DNA of 64,000 nt from Clostridia bacterium (GCA_900754795.1 CAAEEA010000061.1:4549-68548), one strand, 5' to 3'; shown: positions 18,430-28,097, counted from the first letter of the stretch. Notes: a model not told the origin generated them from the sequence alone. A program made the numbers and translations.

Positions 18430-19767
18430 TTGGAAAATCAGCTTACTGCAGGACCGGTAATAAAAACTATGCTCAGATTCGCGATCCCCATGATTCTTGG
18501 GGATCTTTTGCAGCAGTGCTATAATATCGCCGATACTCTTATAGTGGGAAGATTTATAGGCGCGGAAGCCCTGGCGGCGGTGGGATCGTCTTTTTCTCTT
18601 ATGACTTTTCTTACGTCCGTCATCCTTGGGCTTGCCATGGGAAGCGGCACAGTGTTTTCGATCAGGATCGGACAAAAGGATATGGCGGGACTCAGAGAAG
18701 GCATACTGGCTTCTTTTGCGCTTCTGGGGACTGTGACCATTCTGCTGAACGCGGCTGTTTTTGCCGCTGCGGATCTGATAATAGATGTGTTAAACACGCC
18801 TGATGAGCTGACAGATATGATGAAAGAATATCTTATGATCATATTTGCCGGAATGTTCGGTGTATTTTTGTACAATTTTTTTGCCTTTGTACTGAGGGCC
18901 ATGGGCGATTCCATGACTCCTCTTAAATTTCTCGCCGTTTCGGCGGTTCTTAATATAGGGCTGGATCTTGTGTTTATTCTTGCGTTTGACATGGGAGTTG
19001 GAGGAGCGGCTTTGGCGACTGTCATATCTCAGTATGTCTGCGGCATAGGCATAGCCGTTTATACGAGATCAAAACATCCGGAACTTTTCCGCCGTGAAAA
19101 GAAGATAAGGCTCAAATTACACAGAGTAAGAGAAATCGCCGGTTTTTCGGCTCTTACATGCCTGCAGCAGTCCATAATGAATCTTGGCATACTTGCCGTA
19201 CAGGGACTTGTAAACAGTTTCGGCACCGTTGTCATGGCGGCTTTTGCCGCCGGGGTCAAGATAGACGCCTTCGCTTATCTGCCGGTACAGGACTTCGGTA
19301 ACGCTTTTTCCATATTTATCGCCCAGAACTACGGAGCCGGAGAAAAAGAAAGGATAAGGCGCGGAATAAGAGGGGCTCTGATAACGACGATTTCTTTTGG
19401 ACTTTTGATCTCACTTCTGGTGTTTTTTTTTGCCGGACCTTTGATGTCGATATTTGTCGATACAGAAGAAACAGAAGTAATAAGCGAGGGAATAAAGTAC
19501 CTGCGTATAGAAGGAGCCTTTTACTGCCTTATCGGCGCGCTTTTTCTGCTTTACGGCCTGTACAGAGGAATTGGCAGACCTGCCATGTCCGTGGTGCTTA
19601 CGGTGATTTCGCTGGGACTCAGAGTCATTCTGGCCTATACTCTTGCGGCGCTGCCGTGGGCCGGCGTATCGGGGATATGGTGGTCTGTTCCGATCGGCTG
19701 GCTTATTGCCGATTCCTTTGGAATCATATACTATTTAAAATGCAAAAAACGCCTGCTCCCTGACTGA
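18430..19767 (+). CDS. MATE-family efflux protein
   Basis: A 445-residue transporter with 12 predicted membrane helices in two related halves: the first begins LRFAIPMILGDLLQQCYNIADTLIVGRFIG, the second near EIAGFSALTCLQQSIMNLG. These are hallmarks of the MATE/NorM group, which exports drugs or metabolites using Na+ or H+. The start is TTG, two bases after the Mur ligase stop, with AAAGAAAGG upstream; translation is probably coupled. Substrate unknown; the link to a Mur ligase might hint at an envelope-related compound but lipid II flippases of the MOP superfamily (MurJ) have a different pattern. Confidence 0.88.
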   Translation: MENQLTAGPVIKTMLRFAIPMILGDLLQQCYNIADTLIVGRFIGAEALAAVGSSFSLMTFLTSVILGLAMGSGTVFSIRIGQKDMAGLREGILASFALLGTVTILLNAAVFAAADLIIDVLNTPDELTDMMKEYLMIIFAGMFGVFLYNFFAFVLRAMGDSMTPLKFLAVSAVLNIGLDLVFILAFDMGVGGAALATVISQYVCGIGIAVYTRSKHPELFRREKKIRLKLHRVREIAGFSALTCLQQSIMNLGILAVQGLVNSFGTVVMAAFAAGVKIDAFAYLPVQDFGNAFSIFIAQNYGAGEKERIRRGIRGALITTISFGLLISLLVFFFAGPLMSIFVDTEETEVISEGIKYLRIEGAFYCLIGALFLLYGLYRGIGRPAMSVVLTVISLGLRVILAYTLAALPWAGVSGIWWSVPIGWLIADSFGIIYYLKCKKRLLPD

Positions 19768-19792
19768 TAACGGGTCAAAGGGAGCTTTTTTT
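19755..19792 (+). terminator. Rho-independent terminator after the MATE gene
   Basis: A 7-bp stem (gctccct / agggagc) whose loop includes the MATE stop codon, followed by seven T residues. Confidence 0.75.
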
Positions 19793-19874
19793 AGGCAAAA
19801 AAGGAAAATTGCCCATAGATTATTACCCTCATAACTGCTAAAATATTTTATAAATTTTTTTGACGGAGGAAAAA

Positions 19875-21692
19875 ATGCAAGAAGTAAAGAAACCAAAAAA
19901 ACCGTTGATATATTATTACTTTATAGTTATGATCGCGCTGATTATGGTAAACCTGCTTCTCATGCCGAGCATTGCCGAGCAGGAGATTAAACAGGTAGAC
20001 TACGGAACATTCATTGATATGGCCGAAGACGGGAAAATCGGCGAAGTTCAGGTCAATCAGCAGTCAAATGAAATACTGTTCACTGATAAGAAAAACACTG
20101 TGGTATACAAGACGGGAATGATGCCCGATGATGATCTTACAAGCAGGCTTTATAACTCGGGAGCAAAATTTTCCGGAGAAATAATCGAACAGACTGATCC
20201 ATGGATAACTCTGCTGCTTTCGTGGATACTGCCTATAGTTATTTTTATAGCTCTGGGACAGTATCTTTCAAGAAAGATGATGAAAAACGCCGGCGGCCCC
20301 AACTCGATGATGTTCGGAATGGGAAAAAGCAACGCCAAGATATATGTCAAATCCTCCGAGGGAATCAGATTTGACGATGTGGCCGGAGAGGACGAGGCAA
20401 AGGAAAGCCTTTCCGAGATAGTGGATTACCTTCATGACCCGGACAGATATACAAAGATAGGAGCGTCCATGCCTAAGGGGATCCTTCTTGTAGGTCCTCC
20501 GGGAACGGGAAAGACCATGCTTGCCAAGGCCGTGGCGGGAGAATCAAATGTTCCGTTTTTTTCAATGTCAGGATCTGAATTTGTGGAAATGTTTGTCGGA
20601 ATGGGAGCGTCAAAAGTCAGGGACCTTTTCAGACAGGCCAAGGAAAAGGCTCCGTGCATCGTGTTCATAGACGAGATTGACGCCATCGGTCAAAAACGCG
20701 ACGGCCGGATAGGCGGCAATGATGAAAGAGAACAGACGCTGAACCAGCTCCTCACCGAAATGGACGGTTTTGAAGAAAACACGGGAGTGATAATACTTGC
20801 GGCTACAAACAGACCGGAGTCTCTCGATCCCGCGCTTACAAGACCCGGCAGATTTGACCGCCGGATTCCGGTAGAACTGCCTGACCTGAAAGGCAGAGAA
20901 GATATATTAAAGGTACACGCTAAAAAGGTCAGAATAGATGAAGATGTGGATTTTGGCAAAATTGCCCGCATGGCTTCCGGAGCGTCGGGAGCTGAACTTG
21001 CGAACATAATTAATGAAGCAGCGCTGAGGGCTGTCCGTGATGACAGAGATACCGTCACTGAGGCTGATCTTGAAGAAAGCATTGAAGTTGTAATAGCCGG
21101 ATATCAGAAAAAGAATGCCATTTTAACCGATAAGGAGAAGAAAATAGTTGCTTTCCACGAGATCGGTCACGCTCTTGTGGCGGCAAAACAGACGGATTCA
21201 GCACCTGTTCAGAAGATAACCATAGTACCGCGCACCTCTGGAGCTCTCGGTTATACAATGCAGGTGGAAGAAGGGAATCATTATCTGATGAGCATGGACG
21301 AACTGAAAAACAAGATCGCTACGCTGACCGGCGGCAGGGCGGCGGAGGAACTTGTCTTCAACTCAGCTTCCACAGGAGCCTCCAACGACATAGAGCAGGC
21401 AACAAAGATTGCCAGAGCAATGATCGCGAGATATGGCATGAGCGAAGATTTTGATATGGTGGCCATGGAGACGGTGACTAACCAGTATCTCGGTCAGGAC
21501 GCGTCTTTGGCGTGTTCGGCGCAGACTCAGGCAGAAATAGACCGGCTGGTTGTGCAGCTGGTTAAAGAACAGCACAGCAAGGCAAAGGATATCTTAAAAG
21601 AGAACATGGAGAAGCTAAAGGAGCTTTCATCTTATCTTTATGAAAAGGAGACCATAACGGGAGAAGAGTTCATGGAAATACTCAACAGATAA
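19875..21692 (+). CDS. ftsH: ATP-dependent zinc metalloprotease FtsH
   Basis: A membrane-anchored AAA+ protease that degrades misfolded and short-lived proteins. About 605 residues: membrane helix near 13-32, extracytoplasmic domain, second helix about 105-127, AAA+ domain with Walker [14 protein letters not shown], Walker [13 protein letters not shown] and the arginine-finger segment [22 protein letters not shown], then the protease domain. The zinc motif reads HEIGH rather than the usual HEAGH; both His and the Glu are kept. The third ligand region is [14 protein letters not shown]. The ATG used has CGGAGG five bases upstream; a TTG five codons earlier is less likely. Confidence 0.95.
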   Translation: MQEVKKPKKPLIYYYFIVMIALIMVNLLLMPSIAEQEIKQVDYGTFIDMAEDGKIGEVQVNQQSNEILFTDKKNTVVYKTGMMPDDDLTSRLYNSGAKFSGEIIEQTDPWITLLLSWILPIVIFIALGQYLSRKMMKNAGGPNSMMFGMGKSNAKIYVKSSEGIRFDDVAGEDEAKESLSEIVDYLHDPDRYTKIGASMPKGILLVGPPGTGKTMLAKAVAGESNVPFFSMSGSEFVEMFVGMGASKVRDLFRQAKEKAPCIVFIDEIDAIGQKRDGRIGGNDEREQTLNQLLTEMDGFEENTGVIILAATNRPESLDPALTRPGRFDRRIPVELPDLKGREDILKVHAKKVRIDEDVDFGKIARMASGASGAELANIINEAALRAVRDDRDTVTEADLEESIEVVIAGYQKKNAILTDKEKKIVAFHEIGHALVAAKQTDSAPVQKITIVPRTSGALGYTMQVEEGNHYLMSMDELKNKIATLTGGRAAEELVFNSASTGASNDIEQATKIARAMIARYGMSEDFDMVAMETVTNQYLGQDASLACSAQTQAEIDRLVVQLVKEQHSKAKDILKENMEKLKELSSYLYEKETITGEEFMEILNR

Positions 21693-21696
21693 AGTT

Positions 21697-21725
21697 CAGG
21701 CGGCTATATGCCGCCTGCTTTTTTT
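21697..21725 (+). terminator. Rho-independent terminator after ftsH
   Basis: An 8-bp stem (caggcggc / gccgcctg) with a TATAT loop, followed by C and seven T. It overlaps the end of the convergent rluD-type gene. Confidence 0.85.
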
Positions 21726-22684
21726 ATGAGATCTTGCATATCTTTTGGGAGAGGAGCTTCAAAAGAGACGGGCCTGCCGCTTACAGGATGATAAAAAGCC
21801 AGGAAGCAGGCGTGGAGGGCCTGTCTGTCTATGTAAGGGGAAGTGCTTTTTTCATTCTCTCCTTCCTCGCGGCGAAAGTCGCCGTGAAGCCTGCGGTAAA
21901 GAAAGGGATCTCCGTTATTGTAGAGATGATCTCCCGTAACAGGATGTCCTATAGAGGCCATGTGAACTCTTATCTGATGTGTACGGCCTGTTTCAAGGCT
22001 GATCTTCGCCAGAGTCATACCGCCGGGTATGTCCGGATAACGGGAAATGACGCTGTAGTGGGTTACTGACTCAAATCCGCCCTGCTCGACAGGAAGAATC
22101 CATCTTTCCACTTCGTTGGGATCAGGCCGTCCTATGGGAGAATTTATCGTTCCCTCGTCGGGTCCGATTATACCGTCGAGGACAGCAAGATATTTTTTTT
22201 CGGTAATTCCCGCTTTCATCTGGCGGATTATCCTGTCCTGAGCGAAACCCGTCTTTGCGACGATCAGTAGACCGGAAGTATTCATGTCAAGTCTGTTGGC
22301 AAACCTGATCTTATAGTTCTGACCACGGTCAAGCATCAGCTTCATCACACCGTTGGCAATGGTATGGACGGGTTTGCCGCGGGTAGGGTGGACGACTATG
22401 CCGGGCTGCTTATTGATGATGAGGAGACTTTCGTCTTCGTATATTACGTCTATGGGGATGTCCTCCGGCGGAAAATCAGAACTTTCTTCCGGCAGGCTGA
22501 CCGTAAGGATGTCTCCCGGAGCCGGGATCATCCAGCCTCTGACAGGGACTCCGTTGAGAAATGTGAGATCCTGTTTTTTGATCTTTGTCAGCAGTCGTGA
22601 TGAAAAATGAAAATTACGCCGGAGGAGCTCGCCTGCCGTGAGCCCCTCATCTTCTTTTTTTACTGTATAGGTAAATTCAGACAT
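21704..22684 (-). CDS. RluA/RluD-family 23S rRNA pseudouridine synthase
   Basis: Isomerises uridines in RNA. The 326-residue protein has an N-terminal S4-like RNA-binding part (GELLRRNFHFSSRLLTKIKKQ then LNGVPV) and the catalytic motif NRLDMNTSGLLIVAKT with the essential Asp, followed by TGRTHQIRVHMASIGHPVTGDHLY. RluD-type enzymes modify the helix 69 loop of 23S rRNA, but clostridia carry several paralogues, so the target is not fixed. The AAGGATT site before its start lies in the 9-base gap after nadK, so the two are translated from one transcript. Confidence 0.88.
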   Translation of the reverse strand: MSEFTYTVKKEDEGLTAGELLRRNFHFSSRLLTKIKKQDLTFLNGVPVRGWMIPAPGDILTVSLPEESSDFPPEDIPIDVIYEDESLLIINKQPGIVVHPTRGKPVHTIANGVMKLMLDRGQNYKIRFANRLDMNTSGLLIVAKTGFAQDRIIRQMKAGITEKKYLAVLDGIIGPDEGTINSPIGRPDPNEVERWILPVEQGGFESVTHYSVISRYPDIPGGMTLAKISLETGRTHQIRVHMASIGHPVTGDHLYNNGDPFLYRRLHGDFRREEGENEKSTSPYIDRQALHACFLAFYHPVSGRPVSFEAPLPKDMQDLIKKAGGI

Positions 22685-22693
22685 GTTTAATCC

Positions 22694-23494
22694 TTAAAGA
22701 AATTTGCTCTTGACTTTTTCCCAGAACTGATAGTCGTCAAATCTGACGAGATTTATTTTTTTTCGTGAAAGCTGCATGGAAAGCTCCGTCACGCCTTCAT
22801 ACTCTGCAAGCATACCGTCGTATGTCACGCTCAGGGTTCTGTCAACGTCGTTGCAAGGTATGACAGTCAGTTTATCGTTGGCAGGGAGCAGTATGCCTGA
22901 GGCAAGGGAGCGATAGGCGATATTCTGCATCGGCGCGATAGGGGTAACCTGAAGAAGGCTGAGCCTGGGATCTACTATGCTTCCGCCCAGAGCATAGTTA
23001 TAGGCGGTGCTTCCCGCCGGAGTGGAAACGCAGATACCGTCCCCGCTGAATCTTTCAATAAAGCTGTTATTTATGGAAATGTTCAGATGAATGGGATGGG
23101 TGAGCATCCCTTTTACGGTAATCTCATTGAGAGCCAGATGACGGGCAGTGCCGGAGTCCGTCCGTACTGAGCAGCTTACTCCGTTAAGCCCCTGTATACT
23201 GTATCTTCCCTGATTGTAGAGGAAAATAAAGTCATCTATTTTTTCCGGCAGTATCTCCTGAAAGAATCCGAGATGACCTGTGTTGATGCCTACTATCGGG
23301 GTCTTTGGAAAACCAAAATCCTGCACGAGTCTCAGCAGAGTACCGTCGCCGCCGATGCATATGATCAGTTCGATGTCTTCGCCGTAGCTGCCGCGAGCGG
23401 TAAGGCCCGATCTGATCAGCTTTTTTCTGAATATTTTTTCTATGGACCGGGAAATATCCGTGTCGTTGGTGTAAATAAAAATATTTTTGCCCAT
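22694..23494 (-). CDS. nadK: NAD kinase
   Basis: Phosphorylates NAD to NADP. The 266-residue protein has the GGDG motif in CIGGDGTLLRLVQDF and the NAD-site segments NTGHLGFFQE, GDGICVSTPAGSTAYNYALGGS and PIAPMQN. It lies 9 bases after the pepF stop with no visible Shine-Dalgarno, so it may depend on translational coupling. It sits in the minus-strand operon pepF-nadK-rluD. Confidence 0.93.
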   Translation of the reverse strand: MGKNIFIYTNDTDISRSIEKIFRKKLIRSGLTARGSYGEDIELIICIGGDGTLLRLVQDFGFPKTPIVGINTGHLGFFQEILPEKIDDFIFLYNQGRYSIQGLNGVSCSVRTDSGTARHLALNEITVKGMLTHPIHLNISINNSFIERFSGDGICVSTPAGSTAYNYALGGSIVDPRLSLLQVTPIAPMQNIAYRSLASGILLPANDKLTVIPCNDVDRTLSVTYDGMLAEYEGVTELSMQLSRKKINLVRFDDYQFWEKVKSKFL

Positions 23495-23503
23495 GATTTG
23501 ATA

Positions 23504-25303
23504 TTACAACAGTTTTTCCAGTTCATCAACAAGATTTTCAAAAGTTTTCATCGCCAGCTTTACAGGCTGAGGGGAGGTCATATCGACGCCGGCGATTTTG
23601 AGAAGTTCTACAGGGTAATCGCTTGAACCGCTCTTGAGGAATCTGATATAGTCGTCTCTGGCAGGCGTCCCCTCGCTGAGTATCCTGCCGGAAATAGCCG
23701 TAGCGGCCGAATAGCCCGTAGCATACTGATATACATAAAATCCCCTGTAAAAATGCGGAATCCTCGCCCACTCATATCTGATATATTCATCCTCTGAAAG
23801 AGCCGGACCGAAATACTTTCTGTTCAGATTGTCGTATTTTTCGTTGAGCCAGCCGGCAGTCAGAACTCCTCCTTTTTCGATCTCTTCATGGGTCATGAGC
23901 TCAAATTCGGCGAACATGGTCTGCCTGAAAAGGGTGGCGCGGAATTCCTCAATATAGTAATTTATCAGGTACTTTCTCATCTGCGGGTCTTTTTCCGTAT
24001 CGAGCAGATATCTGATGAGCAGGGACTCGTTCACAGTGGAGGCGACTTCAGCGGTGAAAATGGAGTGATCGCCGTAGGTGTAAGGCTGGGTTTTCCTCGT
24101 ATAGAAAGAGTGCATGGAATGACCCATCTCATGGACGAGGGTAAATACGTCTTTGAGACTGCTTGTGTAATTTAGAAGAACATAAGGCATGCTGTCGTAA
24201 GAACCGAAGCTGTATGCTCCGCTCGTCTTGCCTTTATTTTCATATACGTCTATCCATCCTGACTCTGCTCCCTTTCTGAGCTGCGCGGTATATTCGCCGC
24301 CGAGAGGGGAGAGGGCCTCGCACATTATGTCGACTGCCTTTTCAAATGGTATTTCTTCTTCAGGAGGCGCCGCCAGAGGCACGTAGATGTCATACATCTT
24401 CAGTTCGTCGATGCCGAGAATCCTTTTGCGAAGCTCCATGTAACGATATACGACAGGAAGATATTCGTGAACTTCTCTGATCAGATTATGATAAACGCTG
24501 ACCGGGATATTGCCTCCGTCAAGGGCTGCTTCGAGGGAAGAAGGATATTTTCTTATTCTGGCTGAGACCGCGTCTGTTCTGGTGTTGTAATTGTAATTGA
24601 CTGCTATGGTGTTGATGAGCTTTTTATACGGCTCGTACATATGGGTGAATGCTTCTTCTCTTACTTTTCTGTCGCCGCTCTCCATAAAAGTTATATAGTT
24701 TCCGTGAGTCAGAGTTACTCTGTCTCCGTCCTCATCGGTGATTTCACCGAAATCCAAATCAGCGTTGTTGAGCATTTTAAACACATCCGAAGTCGCGCCC
24801 GTGATCTCTGACATCTGGGCAAGAATGTTCTCTTCGGGAGCAGAAAGCACGTGATCTTTTTCTCTGAGCATGGATCTGAGCAGAAAATCATATTGCTCAA
24901 GACCCGGTTCCTCTTTGATATAACCAAGGATGACTGATTCGTCAGCTTCCATTATCTCAGGGGAGAAAAAAGACATGGCGGCCGCCGCGCGGGCGATCAC
25001 GCTGCCGCACTTGTCGTTCATAGCCTGATACCTGTCCACGCGGTTATCTTCATCCTTTTTCATCGCGGCGTATACAAAGGCGTGTTCGAGCTTTTCCCAT
25101 ATGGAATCCCTTTCTCTGAGGGCTTCAAGCAGGGTAGAAGCTGACTCTGTAAGACGTCCCCTGTAACATCCGAATTTCTCGGCGCGGGTCATACATTCTT
25201 CTATATCTGAATCCCACTTGCTTTCATCCGGGTACATGGCCCGGATATTCCATTTGTAACTGTCGGGGATCTGGTTTCTTTCTTTTAATTTTTTGTCTGT
25301 CAT
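23504..25303 (-). CDS. pepF: Oligoendopeptidase F (M3 metallopeptidase)
   Basis: A cytoplasmic zinc peptidase that cuts oligopeptides of about 7-17 residues. The 599-residue protein has the N-terminal NQIPDSYKWNIRAMYP, the PepF helical domain and the zinc motif LVHEMGHSMHSFYT with the downstream Glu ligand in FTAEVASTVNE. The start given is an ATG preceded by AGGAGG at 6 bases; the frame is open for another 59 codons upstream but that part does not look like protein of this family. First gene of the minus-strand operon, divergent from murI. Confidence 0.94.
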   Translation of the reverse strand: MTDKKLKERNQIPDSYKWNIRAMYPDESKWDSDIEECMTRAEKFGCYRGRLTESASTLLEALRERDSIWEKLEHAFVYAAMKKDEDNRVDRYQAMNDKCGSVIARAAAAMSFFSPEIMEADESVILGYIKEEPGLEQYDFLLRSMLREKDHVLSAPEENILAQMSEITGATSDVFKMLNNADLDFGEITDEDGDRVTLTHGNYITFMESGDRKVREEAFTHMYEPYKKLINTIAVNYNYNTRTDAVSARIRKYPSSLEAALDGGNIPVSVYHNLIREVHEYLPVVYRYMELRKRILGIDELKMYDIYVPLAAPPEEEIPFEKAVDIMCEALSPLGGEYTAQLRKGAESGWIDVYENKGKTSGAYSFGSYDSMPYVLLNYTSSLKDVFTLVHEMGHSMHSFYTRKTQPYTYGDHSIFTAEVASTVNESLLIRYLLDTEKDPQMRKYLINYYIEEFRATLFRQTMFAEFELMTHEEIEKGGVLTAGWLNEKYDNLNRKYFGPALSEDEYIRYEWARIPHFYRGFYVYQYATGYSAATAISGRILSEGTPARDDYIRFLKSGSSDYPVELLKIAGVDMTSPQPVKLAMKTFENLVDELEKLL

Positions 25304-25317
25304 TTTGGCCTCCTGTA

Positions 25318-25346
25318 TAGATAAATATTTATATTTGTAGTATAAT
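25318..25346 (+). promoter_or_regulatory. Probable SigA-type promoter for murI
   Basis: TAGATA, 17 bases, TATAAT in the pepF/murI divergent gap. A second TATAAT at 25383-25388 lacks a -35 partner and is an alternative. Confidence 0.4.
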
Positions 25347-25424
25347 ACGATTTGTTCCGGACGGGATGACCTGCCCGGGCCGATATAATGATTATACCAC
25401 AAACTGGAAAGGAATATTATATAA

Positions 25425-26240
25425 ATGGACAACAGGCCCATAGGTTTTTTTGATTCGGGACTCGGAGGACTGACAAGCATCCCTCATCTGTTTGACAGAC
25501 TCCCCTCGGAAAGGGTGATTTATTTCGGAGATACGGCAAGGACGCCGTACGGTTCCAAGGCTGTCTCAACCATAAGAGGATACGTCGACCAGATAGGAGA
25601 TTTTTTAGTTTCAAAAGACGTGAAGATGTTAGTGATAGCCTGCAATACGGTCAGCGCCACATGCCTTGACGAACTCCGAGACAGATTCCCGGGACTGCCG
25701 GTGGTGGGAATAATCGGACCTGCGGCAGAAAAAGCCGCTTCCATCAGCGGCGATGAGAATAATATCGGTGTAATAGCAACGAAAGTTACCGTAAACAGCG
25801 GTACATACAGCAGAGAAATACAAAGGCTGATGCCCGGCAGGCATGTATACGAAAAAGCCGCTCCCGCTTTTGTCCCGCTGATCGAAGAAGGAATCATTGA
25901 AAATGAGATAATGGATCTGACAATTCATTATTACATGGATGATTTTATAAAAGATAACAGGATCGATACTCTTGTACTGGGGTGTACTCACTATCCGCTG
26001 ATAAGAAAGAATATCGAGAGAATATATCCGGGACTTACAATCATCAATCCCTCACGTGAGGTCATAAAAAAAGTTGAAGCTGTGCTCAGGGAAAGAGACG
26101 CTCTGGCCGAAGGCGATAATGACAGGGAAAATATCTTTTACGCCAGCGATCTTTCGGAAAATTTTACCGCGATGATCGAAAAGATACTTGAAACGGAGAG
26201 GTCAAACCTGATATTAAAATTCAAGAACCTTGAGCTTTAA
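25425..26240 (+). CDS. murI: Glutamate racemase
   Basis: Supplies D-glutamate for peptidoglycan. The 271-residue protein has the N-terminal GFFDSGLGGLT, GDTARTPYGSK, and the two catalytic cysteines Cys73 (IACNTVSA) and Cys187 (LGCTHYPL). Length and spacing are normal. The ribosome binding site (GGAAAGGAA) is about 12 bases upstream. A hypothetical acidic protein gene follows at 23 bases. This is a second Asp/Glu-racemase-superfamily gene in the window besides the one at 2147-2854. Confidence 0.94.
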   Translation: MDNRPIGFFDSGLGGLTSIPHLFDRLPSERVIYFGDTARTPYGSKAVSTIRGYVDQIGDFLVSKDVKMLVIACNTVSATCLDELRDRFPGLPVVGIIGPAAEKAASISGDENNIGVIATKVTVNSGTYSREIQRLMPGRHVYEKAAPAFVPLIEEGIIENEIMDLTIHYYMDDFIKDNRIDTLVLGCTHYPLIRKNIERIYPGLTIINPSREVIKKVEAVLRERDALAEGDNDRENIFYASDLSENFTAMIEKILETERSNLILKFKNLEL

Positions 26241-26263
26241 AAAGAGAGGTTTAAAGAGAAAAA

Positions 26264-26797
26264 ATGAACAAAGAAGAATTATACGCTCTTGTGGATATTG
26301 ACGATCCGTCAGAGTTTGAATATTTTGAGAATCTTGCCGATCTTCTGGAATGTGATGAAGATATCCCTTACGATGAACTTTACAGTCTGCTCAGAGAAGT
26401 AGACAAGGGTACCCTTGGGATGCTCATAGATGACTATTTTGAAGAAATATCGGATTTTCTGCCTGAAGATGACGGAGAACTGTTCCTTTTGATGGATCAG
26501 ATAAGACGTTCCCTTAAAGGTCTGGCGCGGGGCAGTGAGGATGAAAATGTTCTCGGCGGGCTTACCGGGGAGCTTGACCGGTTCAGAACATGGTATTCCG
26601 GCTCATCGGAAGTCATATGCAAAGACCTTGCAACCGGAGAGGAGCAGACATGCAGTCTCAGAGACGCCATAGCAGCGGCAAGACTTGAAAAGATCGACGG
26701 GGAGAGATATTCCTATGATTTTGAAGGATGCCATGACTATAACCTTGACGATTATGTCATGTCTTTTGCCGATATGGCTGCCGCCGCGGAGGAATAG
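26264..26797 (+). CDS. Hypothetical acidic protein
   Basis: A 177-residue protein of unknown family, strongly acidic (many Asp/Glu, for example YEVD-like stretches DECDEDIPYDELYS-type composition) with no membrane segment or signal peptide. It looks helical and soluble. AAAGAG precedes the start and murI lies 23 bases upstream, so it is probably translated from the murI transcript. The coding frame is clean over its whole length and uses codons like its neighbours, so I take it as real. No function can be proposed. Confidence 0.65.
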   Translation: MNKEELYALVDIDDPSEFEYFENLADLLECDEDIPYDELYSLLREVDKGTLGMLIDDYFEEISDFLPEDDGELFLLMDQIRRSLKGLARGSEDENVLGGLTGELDRFRTWYSGSSEVICKDLATGEEQTCSLRDAIAAARLEKIDGERYSYDFEGCHDYNLDDYVMSFADMAAAAEE

Positions 26798-26839
26798 AAC
26801 ACATGTCATGCTATAACACTTTTAATGCCTGCGTCATAT

Positions 26840-26845
26840 TATAAT
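26840..26845 (+). promoter_or_regulatory. -10 box before the Cys-rich microprotein
   Basis: A consensus TATAAT about 20 bases before the start codon; the region where a -35 box should be has no good match. Confidence 0.35.
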
Positions 26846-26865
26846 AAAAAAGACGGAGGTTTGTT

Positions 26866-27054
26866 ATGGAAGACGATATAAGACGTATGGACTGCTGCCA
26901 GCAGGAATGCAGAGAGAAGTGCTTCAGAGACTGTTACTGTAATGATAATGACAACGGAAGCAATCTTATATGGCTGATCATACTTATCGTGATAGTCTAC
27001 TGCCTTTTCTGCAATGACGGAAAGGGAAACGGACTGTTCGGAGGACTGTTTTAA
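26866..27054 (+). CDS. Small Cys-rich single-pass membrane protein
   Basis: A 62-residue protein. The N-terminal 33 residues hold six Cys in CC, C, C, C, C spacing mixed with Asp, Glu and Arg (DCCQQECREKCFRDCYC), then an Asn/Asp-rich turn, a clear membrane segment (LIWLIILIVIVYCLFC) and a Gly-rich tail ending GLFGGLF. ACGGAGG lies six bases before the ATG and a terminator follows, so this is a real mono-cistronic small gene. The cysteine cluster could bind metal or cross-link. No family recognised. Confidence 0.7.
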   Translation: MEDDIRRMDCCQQECREKCFRDCYCNDNDNGSNLIWLIILIVIVYCLFCNDGKGNGLFGGLF

Positions 27055-27069
27055 ACAGAGACTCAAATC

Positions 27070-27111
27070 AGCCGGCGAGCCGCGGAGAGTGGCGCGCCGG
27101 CTCTCTTGCTT
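27070..27111 (+). terminator. Terminator after the Cys-rich microprotein gene
   Basis: An 8-bp GC-rich stem (agccggcg / cgccggct) with a 17-nt loop, followed by CTCTTGCTTTTT. Confidence 0.6.
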
Positions 27112-27134
27112 TTTGAGGCGGCCGGTGATAGTAT
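27106..27134 (+). promoter_or_regulatory. Possible promoter for the MBL-fold hydrolase gene
   Basis: TTGCTT, 17 bases, TAGTAT with TGA just before the -10 box. It overlaps the T-run of the preceding terminator, a compact arrangement. Confidence 0.4.
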
Positions 27135-27178
27135 ATCTTTATATTTCCGTCAGAGCGGCGGAAGAAAGGGAAAAACCA

Positions 27179-28063
27179 ATGAAATCTGACATTTATCCAT
27201 ATCCGCTCATTCGGGTGACAGGCGGACCGGGAGGAGAAGCCGTACTGATAACCGGCAGTGAGAAGACAGCTCTTCACGACTGCGGAATGGCGTGTTTCAG
27301 TGAAGAACTGACAGAAAACATAAAAAAAGTCCTCGGGCAAAGACCCCTGGACTATGTGATTCTTTCTCATACGCACTATGATCATATGGGAGCTCTCCCT
27401 TATGTGATCAGAGAGTGGCCTGACGTAACCGTATGCGGCAATGCCAAGGCGGCGGAGGTCTTCGGAAGACCGGGAGCCCTCGCGATGATAGAATCAATGG
27501 GCAGAACCGCCGCTGAAAATTACGGACGCGATCCGGAAAAAGTTACCGTTGAAGGTCTCAGGATCGACCGCGTAGTTGAGAATGCCGACATCATAGACCT
27601 CGGGGAAGAAAAGATAGCCGTGTTTGAGACAGGCGGGCACACTGATTGTTCCGTATCTTATTTTCTGAAGCCTGAGGGAATACTGCTGGCAAGCGAATCG
27701 ACGGGCATAATCGGAGAAGGAGAGGGGAAGGTGAGGACTTCCATACTCAAAAGTTTTGATGAAAGCCTTGAATCATCATGTCTGATGAAGTTACTGCCGT
27801 ACAGACACATACTCATACCTCATTTCGGAATACTTCCATCTGAGTATAACGGCCGGTATTTTGACATGTATGCCGAGGCGGCGGAGAAAGAAAAAACTTT
27901 TATTGAAACGCTTATAAACAAAGGTCTGAGCGCCTGTGAGATCTTTGAGGAACACAAAAAAACATACTGGACAAAGGAAAGAGAAAAGAATCAGCCTTAC
28001 AGAGCTTATAAAATGAACACAGAGATAATAATAAAAAGAATGATGAAAGAAGCGGGAAAATGA
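27179..28063 (+). CDS. MBL-fold metallo-hydrolase
   Basis: A 294-residue protein of the metallo-beta-lactamase fold. The metal motif HTHYDH is in LSHTHYDHMGALPYVI, later metal ligands lie in ETGGHTDCSVSY and in IPHFGILP. Such proteins are diverse hydrolases and flavoprotein partners; the C-terminal 60 residues are charged helix and do not resemble a flavodoxin or RNase J domain. The ATG used has AAGGG eight bases upstream; the frame is open further up but overlaps the preceding small gene and terminator. Substrate unknown. Confidence 0.8.
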   Translation: MKSDIYPYPLIRVTGGPGGEAVLITGSEKTALHDCGMACFSEELTENIKKVLGQRPLDYVILSHTHYDHMGALPYVIREWPDVTVCGNAKAAEVFGRPGALAMIESMGRTAAENYGRDPEKVTVEGLRIDRVVENADIIDLGEEKIAVFETGGHTDCSVSYFLKPEGILLASESTGIIGEGEGKVRTSILKSFDESLESSCLMKLLPYRHILIPHFGILPSEYNGRYFDMYAEAAEKEKTFIETLINKGLSACEIFEEHKKTYWTKEREKNQPYRAYKMNTEIIIKRMMKEAGK

Positions 28064-28097
28064 CCGGTCAGGCGGAGTTCTGACCCGCCCGGCCGGT
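28063..28097 (+). terminator. Probable terminator after the MBL-fold gene
   Basis: An interrupted GC-rich stem (accgg / ccggt outer, ggcgg / ccgcc inner) followed by TTCATGTTCTTTT. A second inverted repeat (gccgg ... ccggc, 28111-28135) lies just beyond. Both are in the gap between convergent genes. Confidence 0.4.

Noticed and set aside
25383..25388. A second TATAAT before murI
   Set aside because: No -35 partner at 16-18 bases; the upstream box has a better partner.
25304..25480. N-terminal extension of PepF
   Set aside because: The open frame covers the divergent promoter region and part of murI; AGGAGG lies before the ATG at 25303.
27014..27178. N-terminal extension of the MBL-fold protein
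   Set aside because: It would overlap the microprotein gene and its terminator; the ATG at 27179 has a ribosome binding site and aligns with the family start.
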